In this document: positions 26,170-34,875 of the stretch, piece after piece
Layout of the letters: the number at the start of each line of letters is the position of its first letter
Numbering within the stretch: the first letter of the stretch is position 1
Made by a program: the position numbers and the translations under genes
Source: JAJPKK01 sp963824905
GTDB taxonomy: Bacteria; Pseudomonadota; Alphaproteobacteria; Rhizobiales; Xanthobacteraceae
Assembly: GCA_963824905.1 (NCBI GenBank)
Contig: CAWGRH010000014.1
Location: 372,001 to 436,000 of the forward strand
Length of the DNA stretch: 64,000 bases
Direction: 5' to 3'
The notes under the pieces: model-generated
Told to the model about the DNA's origin: nothing
Database searches by the model: none
The model's input: only the letters and a program-made list of their open reading frames with translations

Positions 26170-27150
26170 TCACTCCGTCCCCGCCGCTCCCGCACGTCGC
26201 ACCACATCGGCCCAACGAACGATCTCCGACTTGACGTAGGCCGAAAGCTCGGCTGGCGGCTGCGTCACCAACGGCACCATGCCTCGCGCTGACAGCTCCT
26301 CGGCGAACTGCGGATCGGCAACGATGGCGCGCAGCTCGCCGTTGAGCTTTGCCAAAATCTCCGGCGGCAGGCGCGCGGGCGCCACCACCATCTGCCATGA
26401 CGAGGCATCGAAGCCGGGGAGGCCGACTTCGGCGAGCGGAGGAATGTCGGGCGCCGCGCCGACGCGCTGTGCCGTCGAGACGCCGAGCGCGCGCAGTTTG
26501 CCGGCACGCACCAGCGGCAGCGCGGTGGCAAAATCACCGAACATCATCGACACGTGACCGGCGACGACGTCATTGAGTGCCGGCGCGAGCCCTTTGTAGG
26601 GCACGTGTGTCGCAGCGATGCCGGTGACGCTCTTCAACAGCTCGGCGAAGAGATGCGCGGCGCCGCCGTGGCCGTTCGAGGCATAGGTCAGCGCCTGCGG
26701 ATGCTCCTTGGAATAGCGCACGAGCTCGGCGGGCGTCGTTACCGGCAGCGACGGCGTGACGACGAGGATGAACGGCACCCCGGCGAGGCTCGCGACCGGC
26801 ACGAGGTCGCGGGTCGGATCGTAGGGAAGTGCCTTGTAGACCGTGACGTTGATCGCCATGGTCGTCGAGGTGCCGAGCAGCAGCGTGTACCCGTCGGCCG
26901 GCTGCTTCGCCACATAGGACGCGGCGAGCACGGTGCCGGCGCCGGGGCGGTTTTCGACCACGAAGGGCTTGCCAAGCCGCTGCTCGAGACGCTGGCCGAC
27001 CAGCCGGGCCATCAGGTCGGTCGCGCCGCCCGCCGCATAGGGCACGATGAAGCTCACCGGCCGCAGCGGGTAATCGGCGGCCTGCGCGGCCAGCACCGCT
27101 GTGAGGCAGGCGGCGAATGCGGCGAGGAAAGCCTGTTTGAGCACCGTCAT
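26170..27150 (-). CDS. TctC/Bug-family periplasmic substrate-binding protein (second copy)
   Basis: A 326-residue exported protein with a Sec signal (MTVLKQAFLAAFAACLTAVLAAQAA). The mature part has VSFIVPYAAGGATDLMARLVGQRL, FVVENRPGAGTVLAASYVA and THVPYKGLAPALNDVVAGHVSMMFGD, all Bug signatures. It is clearly a paralogue of the protein at 22047, though diverged. TctA/TctB membrane genes are absent, as is usual for orphan Bug proteins. The ligand cannot be predicted; the operon partner is an enoyl-type reductase. Confidence 0.92.
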   Translation of the reverse strand: MTVLKQAFLAAFAACLTAVLAAQAADYPLRPVSFIVPYAAGGATDLMARLVGQRLEQRLGKPFVVENRPGAGTVLAASYVAKQPADGYTLLLGTSTTMAINVTVYKALPYDPTRDLVPVASLAGVPFILVVTPSLPVTTPAELVRYSKEHPQALTYASNGHGGAAHLFAELLKSVTGIAATHVPYKGLAPALNDVVAGHVSMMFGDFATALPLVRAGKLRALGVSTAQRVGAAPDIPPLAEVGLPGFDASSWQMVVAPARLPPEILAKLNGELRAIVADPQFAEELSARGMVPLVTQPPAELSAYVKSEIVRWADVVRRAGAAGTE

Positions 27151-27301
27151 GTTCCGCTGATCCCGCGCGCGCTATGGCCGCGAGGCGCCCGCATCCTGCG
27201 AGGCGGTCCGGAACCCGTCAATGGGCTGGCCAGTCGCGGGCCGGCGTGACAACCTCAGCGCAAGCTCCACGGGCCGCTGGGTTCGGCCCGGTTGCATTTC
27301 C

Positions 27302-27330
27302 TTGACAGGGCAGCCCTCCCGGTTCATAAC
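27302..27330 (+). promoter_or_regulatory. Sigma-70-type promoter upstream of rplU
   Basis: A perfect -35 hexamer TTGACA (27302-27307), 17 bases of spacer, and CATAAC (27325-27330), four of six with the -10 consensus. Transcription would start near 27338, leaving a leader of about 165 bases before rplU. The rest of the 353-base gap 27151-27503 shows no gene; the leader is GC-rich and could hold a ribosomal-protein control structure, but I could not define one. Confidence 0.6.
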
Positions 27331-27503
27331 CTCGCGGCAGCGCGGGTCCGGCAACGGTTCCGCGCGCTTTGTTGCGGCCACAGACCGTTTCGCGAAGCCT
27401 CAAGGGCTTTGTGGCGAGGGCGCAGCAGTCAAACCACGATCGCAAGAAGCCGGTCCGGGCGCTCGCGTCCGTAGGCCGGGTGACGAACACGAGGACAAAA
27501 AAG

Positions 27504-27911
27504 ATGTTCGCGGTCATCAGAACGGGCGGCAAGCAGTATCGCGTTGTCGCCGAGGATATTCTCCAGGTCGACCGGGTCGAAGCCGAGCCGGGCTCAGTGA
27601 TCGAGTTCGGCGAGGTCCTGGTGGTTGGCGGCGACACCCCGGTGCTGGGTATTCCGACGGTTGAAGGCGCCACCGTCGCGGCCGAGGTTCTAGATCACGT
27701 GCGTGGGCCGAAGGTCATCGCCTTCAAGAAGCGGCGGCGCAAGAACTCGCGGCGCAAGCGCGGCCACAGGCAGGAATTCTCGCTGGTGCGGATCACCGAG
27801 ATTCTCACCGAGGGCAAGAAGCCGTCGTCGACTCCACCGCCGCGGCCGAAGCGCGCTCCCAAGGAGGAAACCGCGCCGGCCGGCGAAGGCGACGCCAGTA
27901 ACGCCGCGTAA
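27504..27911 (+). CDS. rplU: 50S ribosomal protein L21
   Basis: A 135-residue L21. MFAVIRTGGKQYRVVAEDILQVDRVEAEPGS is the conserved start, and FKKRRRKNSRRKRGHRQEFSLVRITEI is the rRNA-binding basic block. About 30 extra C-terminal residues, rich in Pro, Lys and Ala, extend beyond the E. coli length, a common alphaproteobacterial trait. GAGGA lies 9 bases before the ATG. It heads the rplU-rpmA-GNAT-obg set. Confidence 0.97.
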   Translation: MFAVIRTGGKQYRVVAEDILQVDRVEAEPGSVIEFGEVLVVGGDTPVLGIPTVEGATVAAEVLDHVRGPKVIAFKKRRRKNSRRKRGHRQEFSLVRITEILTEGKKPSSTPPPRPKRAPKEETAPAGEGDASNAA

Positions 27912-28006
27912 CGAACGATTCACGTTTTCGTCATGGTGCGACGCACATGCGGAATCGTCATCAAATCGAGCAAATAAATCTTTAGAACACAGGACGGAGA
28001 CAAATC

Positions 28007-28276
28007 ATGGCGCACAAGAAAGCAGGCGGATCGTCGCGCAACGGGCGCGATTCGGCCGGCCAGCGCCTAGGCGTGAAGCTGTTCGGCGGCGAGGCATGTC
28101 TCGCCGGTAACATCATCGTGCGGCAACGCGGCACGCAATGGCACCCCGGTACCAACGTCGGGATCGGCAGGGACCATACGCTGTTCGCGCTGATCAACGG
28201 CCATATCGAGTACCGCACGAAAGCGAAGGGCCGCGTCTACGTGTCGGTACTTCCGATGCAGGCCGCGGCCGAATAG
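28007..28276 (+). CDS. rpmA: 50S ribosomal protein L27
   Basis: An 89-residue L27 beginning MAHKKAGGSSRNGRDSAGQR; the flexible N-terminal tail reaches the peptidyl-transferase centre. It has LGVKLFGGEACLAGNIIVRQRGTQWHPGTNVGIGRDHTLFAL, all conserved. GGAG sits 7 bases before the ATG. It lies 95 bases after rplU. A 10-bp hairpin (28293-28324) and then a probable terminator (28344-28378) follow, so expression of the downstream genes may be reduced relative to the ribosomal proteins. Confidence 0.97.
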   Translation: MAHKKAGGSSRNGRDSAGQRLGVKLFGGEACLAGNIIVRQRGTQWHPGTNVGIGRDHTLFALINGHIEYRTKAKGRVYVSVLPMQAAAE

Positions 28277-28343
28277 ACGGTGGACACATCGGGGTCCGCC
28301 GGCGCTCAGTCGCCCCGGTGGACCCGCCAAGGGTTCCGAAAGG

Positions 28344-28378
28344 GGGGAGACGGGGCACCGGCTCCCCTCTTGGTTTTT
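28344..28378 (+). terminator. Probable rho-independent terminator or attenuator after rpmA
   Basis: The stem GGGGAG (28344-28349) pairs with CTCCCC (28362-28367), followed by a run of five T at 28374-28378. A separate hairpin GGTCCGCCGG/CCGGTGGACC precedes it. The next gene starts only 23 bases later, so partial readthrough into GNAT-obg is likely. Confidence 0.5.
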
Positions 28379-28400
28379 ACAAGACCGAAGGAGCCTGACC

Positions 28401-29003
28401 ATGACCCTGCTCGACCGGAGCGACACCTTCCACGAGGGAAGTACCCTCGTCCTCGAGACCGAGCGGTTGCGCCTGCGCGCTCCGCGCCTCGAGGACGCTA
28501 AAGCGATCGCCGTGCTCGTGAACGACCGGCGCATCGCAGAGAACACATTTCGTATTCCGCATCCTTACAGCCTCGCCGACGCCAAGGAGTGGATCGGCAG
28601 CGTCAGAGGGAGCGGCGAAGAGAGTTTCGTCATCACCGTGGCCGGCGAGATCATCGGCGGGTGCGGTTGCCATCACCACCGCGACGGGACGCCCGAGATC
28701 GGCTACTGGCTCGGCGTGCCCTTCTGGGGAAACGGCTACGCCACCGAGGCGGCCCGCGCTCTGATCGACCATGTGTTCGACACCCACCGGCATGCGATGC
28801 TCGCGGCCGGCGCTCGCGTCAGCAATCCGGCGTCGCGCCGGGTGCTCGAGAAGTGCGGCTTCCAATGGACCGGCGTCGGGCTCTATCGCATCCGCGCCAT
28901 CCGCTCGTCGGCGCCGTTCGATCGCTTCCGTCTCGAGCAGGCGATCTGGGCCTCGCTCAAGAGCTGGGGCCGCGCGCATGCGAGGCGCAAACTGCTCGGC
29001 TGA
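28401..29003 (+). CDS. GNAT-family N-acetyltransferase (RimJ/RimL-like)
   Basis: A 200-residue GNAT protein. ETERLRLRAPRLEDAKAIAVLVND is the usual RimJ/RimL opening. EIGYWLGVPFWGNGYATEAARALIDHVF holds the acetyl-CoA pyrophosphate-binding loop (GNGYATEA), and ASRRVLEKCGFQWTG the C-terminal helix. Relatives acetylate ribosomal-protein N-termini or small molecules. A GNAT gene between rpmA and obg is a conserved Rhizobiales arrangement, which suggests a ribosome-related substrate, but that is inference. Confidence 0.92.
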   Translation: MTLLDRSDTFHEGSTLVLETERLRLRAPRLEDAKAIAVLVNDRRIAENTFRIPHPYSLADAKEWIGSVRGSGEESFVITVAGEIIGGCGCHHHRDGTPEIGYWLGVPFWGNGYATEAARALIDHVFDTHRHAMLAAGARVSNPASRRVLEKCGFQWTGVGLYRIRAIRSSAPFDRFRLEQAIWASLKSWGRAHARRKLLG

Positions 29004-29074
29004 CAAACTTGTTCGGCTGACCCGTTGCTCGGTTGAGACCTTGCAAAGCAGCGCAGAAGTGACTTGATACCGGG

Positions 29075-30109
29075 ATGAAGTTCCTGGATCAGGCCAAGAT
29101 TTACATTCGCTCGGGCAACGGCGGAGCGGGCTGCGTCTCGTTCCGCCGCGAGAAGTTCATCGAGTTCGGCGGTCCCGACGGCGGCGACGGCGGACGCGGC
29201 GGCGATGTCGTCGCCGAATGCGTCGACGGCCTCAACACGCTGATCGACTATCGCTACCAGCAACATTTCAAGGCCAAGACCGGCGTTCACGGGATGGGCA
29301 AGAACCGCACCGGAGCGAACGGCGCGAGCGCCGTGCTCAGAGTCCCGAAGGGCACGCAGATCTTCGACGAAGACAACGAGACCCTGCTGGCGGACCTCAC
29401 CGAGCTCGGCGAGCGCGTCGTGCTGGCCAAGGGCGGCAATGGCGGCTTCGGCAATCTTCACTTCAAGTCCTCGACCAACCGGGCGCCGCGCCATGCCAAT
29501 CCCGGCCTGCCCGGCGAGGAGCGCACCATCTGGCTGCGCCTCAAGCTGATCGCCGATGCCGGGCTCGTCGGCCTGCCCAATGCCGGCAAGTCGACCTTCC
29601 TTGCCGCGGTGAGCGCGGCGCGGCCGAAGATCGCCGATTATCCCTTCACCACGCTGCATCCGCAGCTCGGCGTCGTCTCGATCGACGGTCGTGAATTCGT
29701 GCTTGCCGACATCCCCGGGCTGATCGCGGGGGCGCACGAGGGCGCGGGCCTCGGCGACCGGTTTCTCGGCCATGTCGAGCGCTGCCGGGTGCTTCTCCAC
29801 CTCGTCGACGGCACCTGCGAGCACGCCGGGAAGGCCTACAAGACCGTGCGTGAGGAACTCGTGGCCTACGGGCACGATCTTGCCGACAAGCCGGAGATCG
29901 TGGCGCTCAACAAGGCCGATGCGTTGACGCCCGAGCAGCTTCGCGAGCAGAAGGCCCGCCTCAAGCGCGCGGCGAAAGCGACCCCGCTCGTCATCTCGGG
30001 CGTGACAGGGGAGGGCGTGCCGGAGGCGCTGCGCGCGCTCGTCAAGGTCATCGACCGCGCCAAGGAGGGTGCCCCAATAGGCGCCGAGGCTGTCACAACG
30101 GCGCCTTAA
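29075..30109 (+). CDS. obg: GTPase Obg/CgtA
   Basis: A 344-residue essential GTPase involved in 50S maturation and stringent-response control. The Obg domain is glycine-rich: RSGNGGAGCVSFRREKFIEFGGPDGGDGGRGGDV and AKGGNGGFGNLHFKSSTNRAP. The G domain has G1 GLPNAGKST, G2 DYPFTTLHPQLG, G3 DIPGLIAGAHEGAGLG and G4 NKAD. Beyond the G domain only a short tail is left, without the long C-terminal domain found in some species. proB, which often follows obg, is absent; the URC-like genes start 190 bases later. Confidence 0.97.
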   Translation: MKFLDQAKIYIRSGNGGAGCVSFRREKFIEFGGPDGGDGGRGGDVVAECVDGLNTLIDYRYQQHFKAKTGVHGMGKNRTGANGASAVLRVPKGTQIFDEDNETLLADLTELGERVVLAKGGNGGFGNLHFKSSTNRAPRHANPGLPGEERTIWLRLKLIADAGLVGLPNAGKSTFLAAVSAARPKIADYPFTTLHPQLGVVSIDGREFVLADIPGLIAGAHEGAGLGDRFLGHVERCRVLLHLVDGTCEHAGKAYKTVREELVAYGHDLADKPEIVALNKADALTPEQLREQKARLKRAAKATPLVISGVTGEGVPEALRALVKVIDRAKEGAPIGAEAVTTAP

Positions 30110-30299
30110 CCCTCGATACCGTCGATATATTTTTCAATTGTTCCGGCTGGCGCGAAGGCCCCGGGAGGGCTATATTCTTTTTTTGCAGGGCCGAGGTCCG
30201 GTCGACCTTTCACGAAAGCGTCCTGCAAATTTCGCAACACCATCCGGAGACAAACCGCCGCTTCGCGGATGCAATCGATTTTTCAAAACGAGCCGAAAC

Positions 30300-31544
30300 A
30301 TGACGTCCAACCGCACCGACCACATCCGCCTCACCTCCCATCCGGAGCCCGGCGGCAAGGCGCGTCCGATCCAATGGAGCGCCGGGACGGCCCGCGCACG
30401 CGGCCCGGTGATCGGCACGGTGTCGCGGCTCCATGACCGCAACGTCATCGGCACCCATGGCGGCTCCTATGCGGTCTACCGCGCGCTTGCCGTCACCTCG
30501 GGGGCGCTCGATCCGATCCGCCGCCCCGACCTCACCAACACTCATCCCGCTGCGACCATCGGGCCGTTCCCGCAATGGTCCGAGCCCAAGCGCATCGTCT
30601 CGCTCGACCCGTGGGGGCACCTCGTCGCCGACACCTTCAAGAGCGAGATCGCCGAAGGCCTCGACGTTCGCCCGACCATCGCAGTGACCCGCGCCCGGCT
30701 CGATCTGGTGGAGGTGCGCGACGCGATCAACGCCGGACGGCTCATACCCGACGGGACCTATGTGCACGACAATGGCAGCGTGTCGGTGGTCAAGGTCGCG
30801 ATCGATCCGGTATGGCATCTCCCCGGCGTCGCCGAGCGCTTCGGCACGACCGAGACGCACCTGCGCCGCGCGCTGTTCGAGCAGACCGCCGGCATGTTCC
30901 CCGAGCTCGTCACCCGGCCCGACATGCACGTGTTCCTGCCGCCGATCGGCGGCGTCACCGTCTACCTGTTCGGCGACATGGAGCGGCTCGCCAACCCCAA
31001 GACCCAGATCACCTGCCGCGTGCATGACGAATGCAACGGCTCCGACGTGTTCGGCTCCGACATCTGCACCTGCCGGCCCTACCTCATCCACGGCATCGAG
31101 GAATGTGCGCGCGCCGGCCAGGCCGGCGGGCTCGGCATCATCGTCTATAACCGCAAGGAAGGCCGCGCGCTCGGCGAGGTGACGAAGTTCCTCGTCTACA
31201 ACGCACGCAAGCGCCAGGAGGGCGGCGATTCGGCGTCGACCTATTTCGAGCGCACCGAATGCGTCGCCGGCGTGCAGGATGCGCGCTTCCAGCAACTGAT
31301 GCCCGATCCGATCCATTGGCTCGGGCTGCGGCGGATCGATCGCTTCGTCTCGATGAGCGACATGAAGCACGACGCGCTGGTGTCGCAGGGCATCGAGATC
31401 GTCGAGCGCGTGCCAATCCCCGACGAGCTCGTACCGCCCGACGCCCATGTCGAGCTCGATGCCAAGCGCGCCGCTGGCTACTACTCGCCGGACCCGCCGC
31501 CGCAAATCGAGACGACGATCGGCCGCCCGCTCGAGAAATACTAA
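30300..31544 (+). CDS. GTP cyclohydrolase II-like protein, URC1-type (uracil catabolism)
   Basis: A 414-residue protein whose C-terminal half is a GTP cyclohydrolase II fold. Cys245, Cys256 and Cys258 in ECNGSDVFGSDICTC match the three zinc ligands of RibA, and GIIVYNRKEGRALG matches the following helix (RibA has a QEGRG-like block). The long N-terminal extension and the adjacency to DUF1688 and a uracil phosphoribosyltransferase identify it with Urc1 of the yeast URC pathway, which opens the uracil ring at the nucleotide level. ATG at 30300 was chosen; the frame is open upstream but without family likeness. Confidence 0.88.
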   Translation: MTSNRTDHIRLTSHPEPGGKARPIQWSAGTARARGPVIGTVSRLHDRNVIGTHGGSYAVYRALAVTSGALDPIRRPDLTNTHPAATIGPFPQWSEPKRIVSLDPWGHLVADTFKSEIAEGLDVRPTIAVTRARLDLVEVRDAINAGRLIPDGTYVHDNGSVSVVKVAIDPVWHLPGVAERFGTTETHLRRALFEQTAGMFPELVTRPDMHVFLPPIGGVTVYLFGDMERLANPKTQITCRVHDECNGSDVFGSDICTCRPYLIHGIEECARAGQAGGLGIIVYNRKEGRALGEVTKFLVYNARKRQEGGDSASTYFERTECVAGVQDARFQQLMPDPIHWLGLRRIDRFVSMSDMKHDALVSQGIEIVERVPIPDELVPPDAHVELDAKRAAGYYSPDPPPQIETTIGRPLEKY

Positions 31545-31554
31545 GTGTGACAGC

Positions 31555-32784
31555 GTGACCGAGCACGAGGCTGCCCTGTCGCTCCTGAGCGCCGCCGCAG
31601 TGCGCGAGCGCGCCGACCTCATGCTGCAAAAGGGCCTCGACGACGCCCTGCCGCATTTCCGGGTCGACCTCGGGCGCCTGGAGAGCGCTGCCGATCTCAC
31701 CCTCGACGTGACGCGCGCGGCCTACCCCGATCTCGCCATTCCCTTCCACTCGCGCTGGCGGCATTTCGTGTCCGACGGCGCAGATCGCTGGGCCGCGGTG
31801 GCGGCCGGCGGCTGGCGCGACGACGCGGCACGCGCGCGGGCGGCGTTCGACCTCGCCATCGTCAGCGTGCTGCTCGATGCCGGCGCCGGGCCGGCGTGGC
31901 GGTTTCGCGATGCCGCGTCGGGCCAGACGGTCGGCCGCTCGGAAGGTCTTGCGCTCGCGAGCCTCGCAATTTTCGTGTCGGGCACCTTCTCGGCGCGGCT
32001 GGGCGATCCGCTGCGTGCCGATGGGCCGGCACTTGAATCGCTCGCCGACGAGGCGATAAGCACCGGCTTCCAGGCGAGCGACGCCAATCCCTTGGCGGGC
32101 ATAGCCGGCCGTACTGACCTGCTGCGCCGGCTCGGGCATACCGTCGCCGCGGCACCGAAAATCTTCGCCACGGCGGATTCGCCGCGGCCGGGCGGACTGT
32201 TCGACCACCTCGCCGCCCTCGCCGATCACCGGCGGATCGAGGCTCCCACCGTCCTGCGCGAGCTCTTGATCCATCTCGGGCCGATCTGGCCGTCCCGCAT
32301 CACCTTGGGCGGCATCGCGCTCGGCGACTGCTGGCGCCACCCCGCGATCCGCCGCGACGATCCGACCGACCAGTTGGTACCGTTCCACAAGCTGTCCCAA
32401 TGGCTCGCGTATTCCCTGATCGAGCCGTTGGAAGAGGCCGGCATCGCCGTGACGAACGTGGACGGCCTGACCGGGCTTGCGGAATATCGCAACGGCGGCC
32501 TGTTCATCGACACCGGCACGCTGGTGTTCCGCGATCCCGCCGACGCCGCGCGCAAGCACGACGTAGCCTCGCCGCTGGTGGTCGAATGGCGCGCGCTCAC
32601 CGTCGCCCTGCTCGATCGCCTCGCTGCGCTCATTCGCAAGCGGCTCGGCCGCGATGCGGCGAGCCTGCCGCTCGCTCGCATCCTGCAGGGCGGCACCTGG
32701 AGCGCCGGGCGCATGCTTGCGGCAAAGTTGCGGCCGGATGGCGGGCCGCCAATCGCCATCATCAGCGACGGCACGGTTTTTTGA
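31555..32784 (+). CDS. DUF1688 protein, URC4/urg3-type (uracil catabolism)
   Basis: A 409-residue protein matching DUF1688: LLSAAAVRERADLMLQKGLDDALPHFRVDL, IPFHSRWRHF, DPTDQLVPFHKLSQWLAYSLIEPLEEAGI and NVDGLTGLAEYRNGGLFIDTGTL. In Lachancea kluyveri URC4 is required for uracil use as nitrogen source; its exact chemistry is not settled, though a role in ring-opened ribosylurea handling has been proposed. The GTG at 31555 is 11 bases after the upstream stop. upp follows by 21 bases, so the three genes form one operon. Confidence 0.88.
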   Translation: MTEHEAALSLLSAAAVRERADLMLQKGLDDALPHFRVDLGRLESAADLTLDVTRAAYPDLAIPFHSRWRHFVSDGADRWAAVAAGGWRDDAARARAAFDLAIVSVLLDAGAGPAWRFRDAASGQTVGRSEGLALASLAIFVSGTFSARLGDPLRADGPALESLADEAISTGFQASDANPLAGIAGRTDLLRRLGHTVAAAPKIFATADSPRPGGLFDHLAALADHRRIEAPTVLRELLIHLGPIWPSRITLGGIALGDCWRHPAIRRDDPTDQLVPFHKLSQWLAYSLIEPLEEAGIAVTNVDGLTGLAEYRNGGLFIDTGTLVFRDPADAARKHDVASPLVVEWRALTVALLDRLAALIRKRLGRDAASLPLARILQGGTWSAGRMLAAKLRPDGGPPIAIISDGTVF

Positions 32785-32805
32785 GAGGTAGGAGAGGGCG
32801 GAGCC

Positions 32806-33435
32806 ATGGAAGGCGTCACCGTCGTCACGCATCCGCTGGTGCAGCACAAGCTCACCCTTCTGCGCGACAAGAGCCGCTCGACCAAATCGTTCCGCGAGCT
32901 CGCCCGCGAGCTCGGAATCCTCATGTGCTACGAGGTGACCCGCGACCTGCCGATCGACTACGTCGACATCGAGACGCCGATGGCGCGCATGCGGGCACCC
33001 CGCATTGCCGGCAAGAAGCTCGTGTTCGCGCCGATCCTGCGCGCCGGCATGACCCTCGTCGAAGGCATGCTCGAGCTCGTCCCGGCGGCGCGTGTCGCCC
33101 ATATCGGGCTCTACCGCGACCCCGACACCCTCGTCGCGGTGGAGTATTTCTTCAAGGCGCCGCTCGACATCGCGGAGCGCCAGGTGATCGTCATCTCGCC
33201 GGTAATTGCGACCGGCAGCACCGCGGTGGCGGCGGTCGACCGGATCAAGGAGCGCGGCGCCCGCGACATCCGATTCGTCTGCCTGATCACGGTGCCGATG
33301 GCGATCGAGCGGCTGCGCGGCGCCCATCCCGACGTCCCGATCTGGACGGCGGCGATCGACGAGCGGCTCGACGACCAGGCCTTCATCATTCCGGGGCTCG
33401 GCGACGCCGGGGACCGCGCTTTTGGAACAAAATAA
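32806..33435 (+). CDS. upp: Uracil phosphoribosyltransferase
   Basis: A 209-residue enzyme joining uracil and PRPP to UMP. VTHPLVQHKLTLLRDKSRSTKSFRELARELG is the typical start. VIVISPVIATGSTAVAA is the PRPP loop, and IPGLGDAGDRAFGTK the uracil-binding C-terminus. The length is standard. In this operon, behind URC1- and URC4-like genes, it corresponds to URC6, which supplies the nucleotide form of uracil for degradation; it would also serve salvage. A GGCCGG-TT-CCGGCC hairpin follows the stop (33446-33459) without a T run. Confidence 0.95.
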   Translation: MEGVTVVTHPLVQHKLTLLRDKSRSTKSFRELARELGILMCYEVTRDLPIDYVDIETPMARMRAPRIAGKKLVFAPILRAGMTLVEGMLELVPAARVAHIGLYRDPDTLVAVEYFFKAPLDIAERQVIVISPVIATGSTAVAAVDRIKERGARDIRFVCLITVPMAIERLRGAHPDVPIWTAAIDERLDDQAFIIPGLGDAGDRAFGTK

Positions 33436-33609
33436 GGGGGCTTGAGGCCGGTTCCGGCCCCCATACCCGCCGGGTTGAGGTCGGGCGGCCACACCTGCAG
33501 CGCAGCATGATACCTCCGGGCGCTGCTTTGCGCCGACGGGGGTTGGCGCGGGGGCCATTTCGACTTAAAACAAATAAGCCGGACCCGGTTTGACGGTGGA
33601 GGGGGATTT

Positions 33610-34701
33610 ATGGGGTCGAGAACGCTGGCGCGCTATTTTGCCGGCCGTTTCTTCGTCTCCGTGGCGGCGGTGTTCGCCGGCGTTTTCGTTCTCGTCCTGT
33701 TCGTCGACTACATCGACCTGATGCGGCGCGCCTCCGACGCGCCCAAGGCCCAGGCCTCGATGCTGGTGCTGGTGTCCCTTTGCCGCGTCCCCCAGATCAT
33801 GGAGCGGCTGTTTCCGTTCAGCGTGCTGATCGGTGCGATGGCCTGCTTCTTCAGCCTGTCGCGACGGATGGAGCTCGTGGTCGCCCGCGGGGCCGGAATC
33901 TCGGTCTGGCAGATCATCACGCCGGCGCTCCTGGTCGCAATCCTGCTCGGGGCGTTCGGCTCGCTCGTCTACAACCCGGTGTCGGCGAACTTGCGCGAAG
34001 TGTCGAAGCGCATCGAGTCGCAGATTTTCGGCCAGCTTCAGTCGGCACTCGACGTCTATGACAGCGGCTACTGGGTGCGCCAGCGCGGCGGCGACGGCAA
34101 GTCGATCATGAATGCGCTCCAGAGCCGCGAGCAGGGGCTCAAGCTCGCCTCGATCATCGCCTTCACCTTCAACGCTCATGGCGAGTTCAAGGAGCGCATC
34201 GAGGCAAAGAGCGCGGAGCTCAAGCCGGGTGCTTGGGAGCTCTCGGAAGCGCGGGTCTATGCGCCGAACGTGCTGCCGCAGGATTTCGAGACCTATTTGC
34301 TGCCGACCAAGCTCACACGCTCGCAGGTCGCCGAAAGCTTCGCGGCGCCCGACACGGTCGGGTTCTGGCACCTGCCGACCTACATCCGCTACGCGGAAGA
34401 CTCGGGGCTCGCCGCGGCCGGCTATCGCCTGCAATACCAGGTGCTGCTGGCGCGGCCGTTCCTGCAGGCGGCGATGGTGTTGCTCGCCGCCTCGTTCAGC
34501 CTGCGCGCGTTCCGCTTCGGCGGCGTGCCACAACGCATCCTGATGGGCATCGCCGCAGGTTTTTCGATCTACGTGCTTTCGAAGGTGACCGAGGACTTGA
34601 GCAAGGCCGAATTGCTCTACCCGCTCCTCGCCGCGTGGCTGCCGATCGTCGGCGGCGGGATGTTCGGATTTCTGATCCTGCTGCACGAGGAAGATGGGTG
34701 A
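33610..34701 (+). CDS. lptG: LPS export permease LptG (LptF/LptG family)
   Basis: A 363-residue inner-membrane protein of the LptBFGC lipopolysaccharide exporter. Three N-terminal helices (FVSVAAVFAGVFVLVLFVDYIDL, MERLFPFSVLIGAMACFFSLS, IITPALLVAILLGAFGSLVYNPV) are followed by a periplasmic beta-jellyroll (about 130-270) and three C-terminal helices. LTRSQVAESFAAPDTVGFWHLPTYIR and the lack of LptF-specific wording favour LptG. lptF and lptD, normally adjacent in Rhizobiales, are not found beside it: upp is upstream and a palindromic repeat downstream. Confidence 0.85.
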   Translation: MGSRTLARYFAGRFFVSVAAVFAGVFVLVLFVDYIDLMRRASDAPKAQASMLVLVSLCRVPQIMERLFPFSVLIGAMACFFSLSRRMELVVARGAGISVWQIITPALLVAILLGAFGSLVYNPVSANLREVSKRIESQIFGQLQSALDVYDSGYWVRQRGGDGKSIMNALQSREQGLKLASIIAFTFNAHGEFKERIEAKSAELKPGAWELSEARVYAPNVLPQDFETYLLPTKLTRSQVAESFAAPDTVGFWHLPTYIRYAEDSGLAAAGYRLQYQVLLARPFLQAAMVLLAASFSLRAFRFGGVPQRILMGIAAGFSIYVLSKVTEDLSKAELLYPLLAAWLPIVGGGMFGFLILLHEEDG

Positions 34702-34740
34702 GGTGAAGTCTTCGCGCGGACCCGGCCCACCCCTCTAGCC

Positions 34741-34852
34741 GTCATCGCCGGGCTTGTCCCGGCGACCCCGATTACGGAGCACGGGTGTGTGCCAATTTCG
34801 GCAGACGCTTGTGCCTTATGATCGGGGTGGCCGGGACAAGCCCGGCCATGAC
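34741..34852. repeat. Intergenic palindrome, GTCATGGCCGGGCTTG family (copy 2)
   Basis: The left arm GTCATCGCCGGGCTTGTCCC pairs with GGGACAAGCCCGGCCATGAC. The middle is longer than in the other copies (about 70 bases). It lies between the convergent lptG and phosphatase genes. Confidence 0.88.
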
Positions 34853-34875
34853 CACCGTGAAAATGAATTGAACGG

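Noticed and set aside
30137..30176. TTGTTC and TATATT as a promoter for the URC operon
   Set aside because: The spacing is about 27 bases, too long for sigma-70.
33446..33459. GGCCGG-TT-CCGGCC hairpin after upp as a terminator
   Set aside because: There is no T run after it and the two-base loop is too tight; kept only as a note in the upp entry.
31138..33558. An 806-codon open frame on the minus strand opposite the URC operon
   Set aside because: It is a GC-rich shadow of three well-supported plus-strand genes; its translation is Arg/Ala/Gly-rich with no domain likeness.
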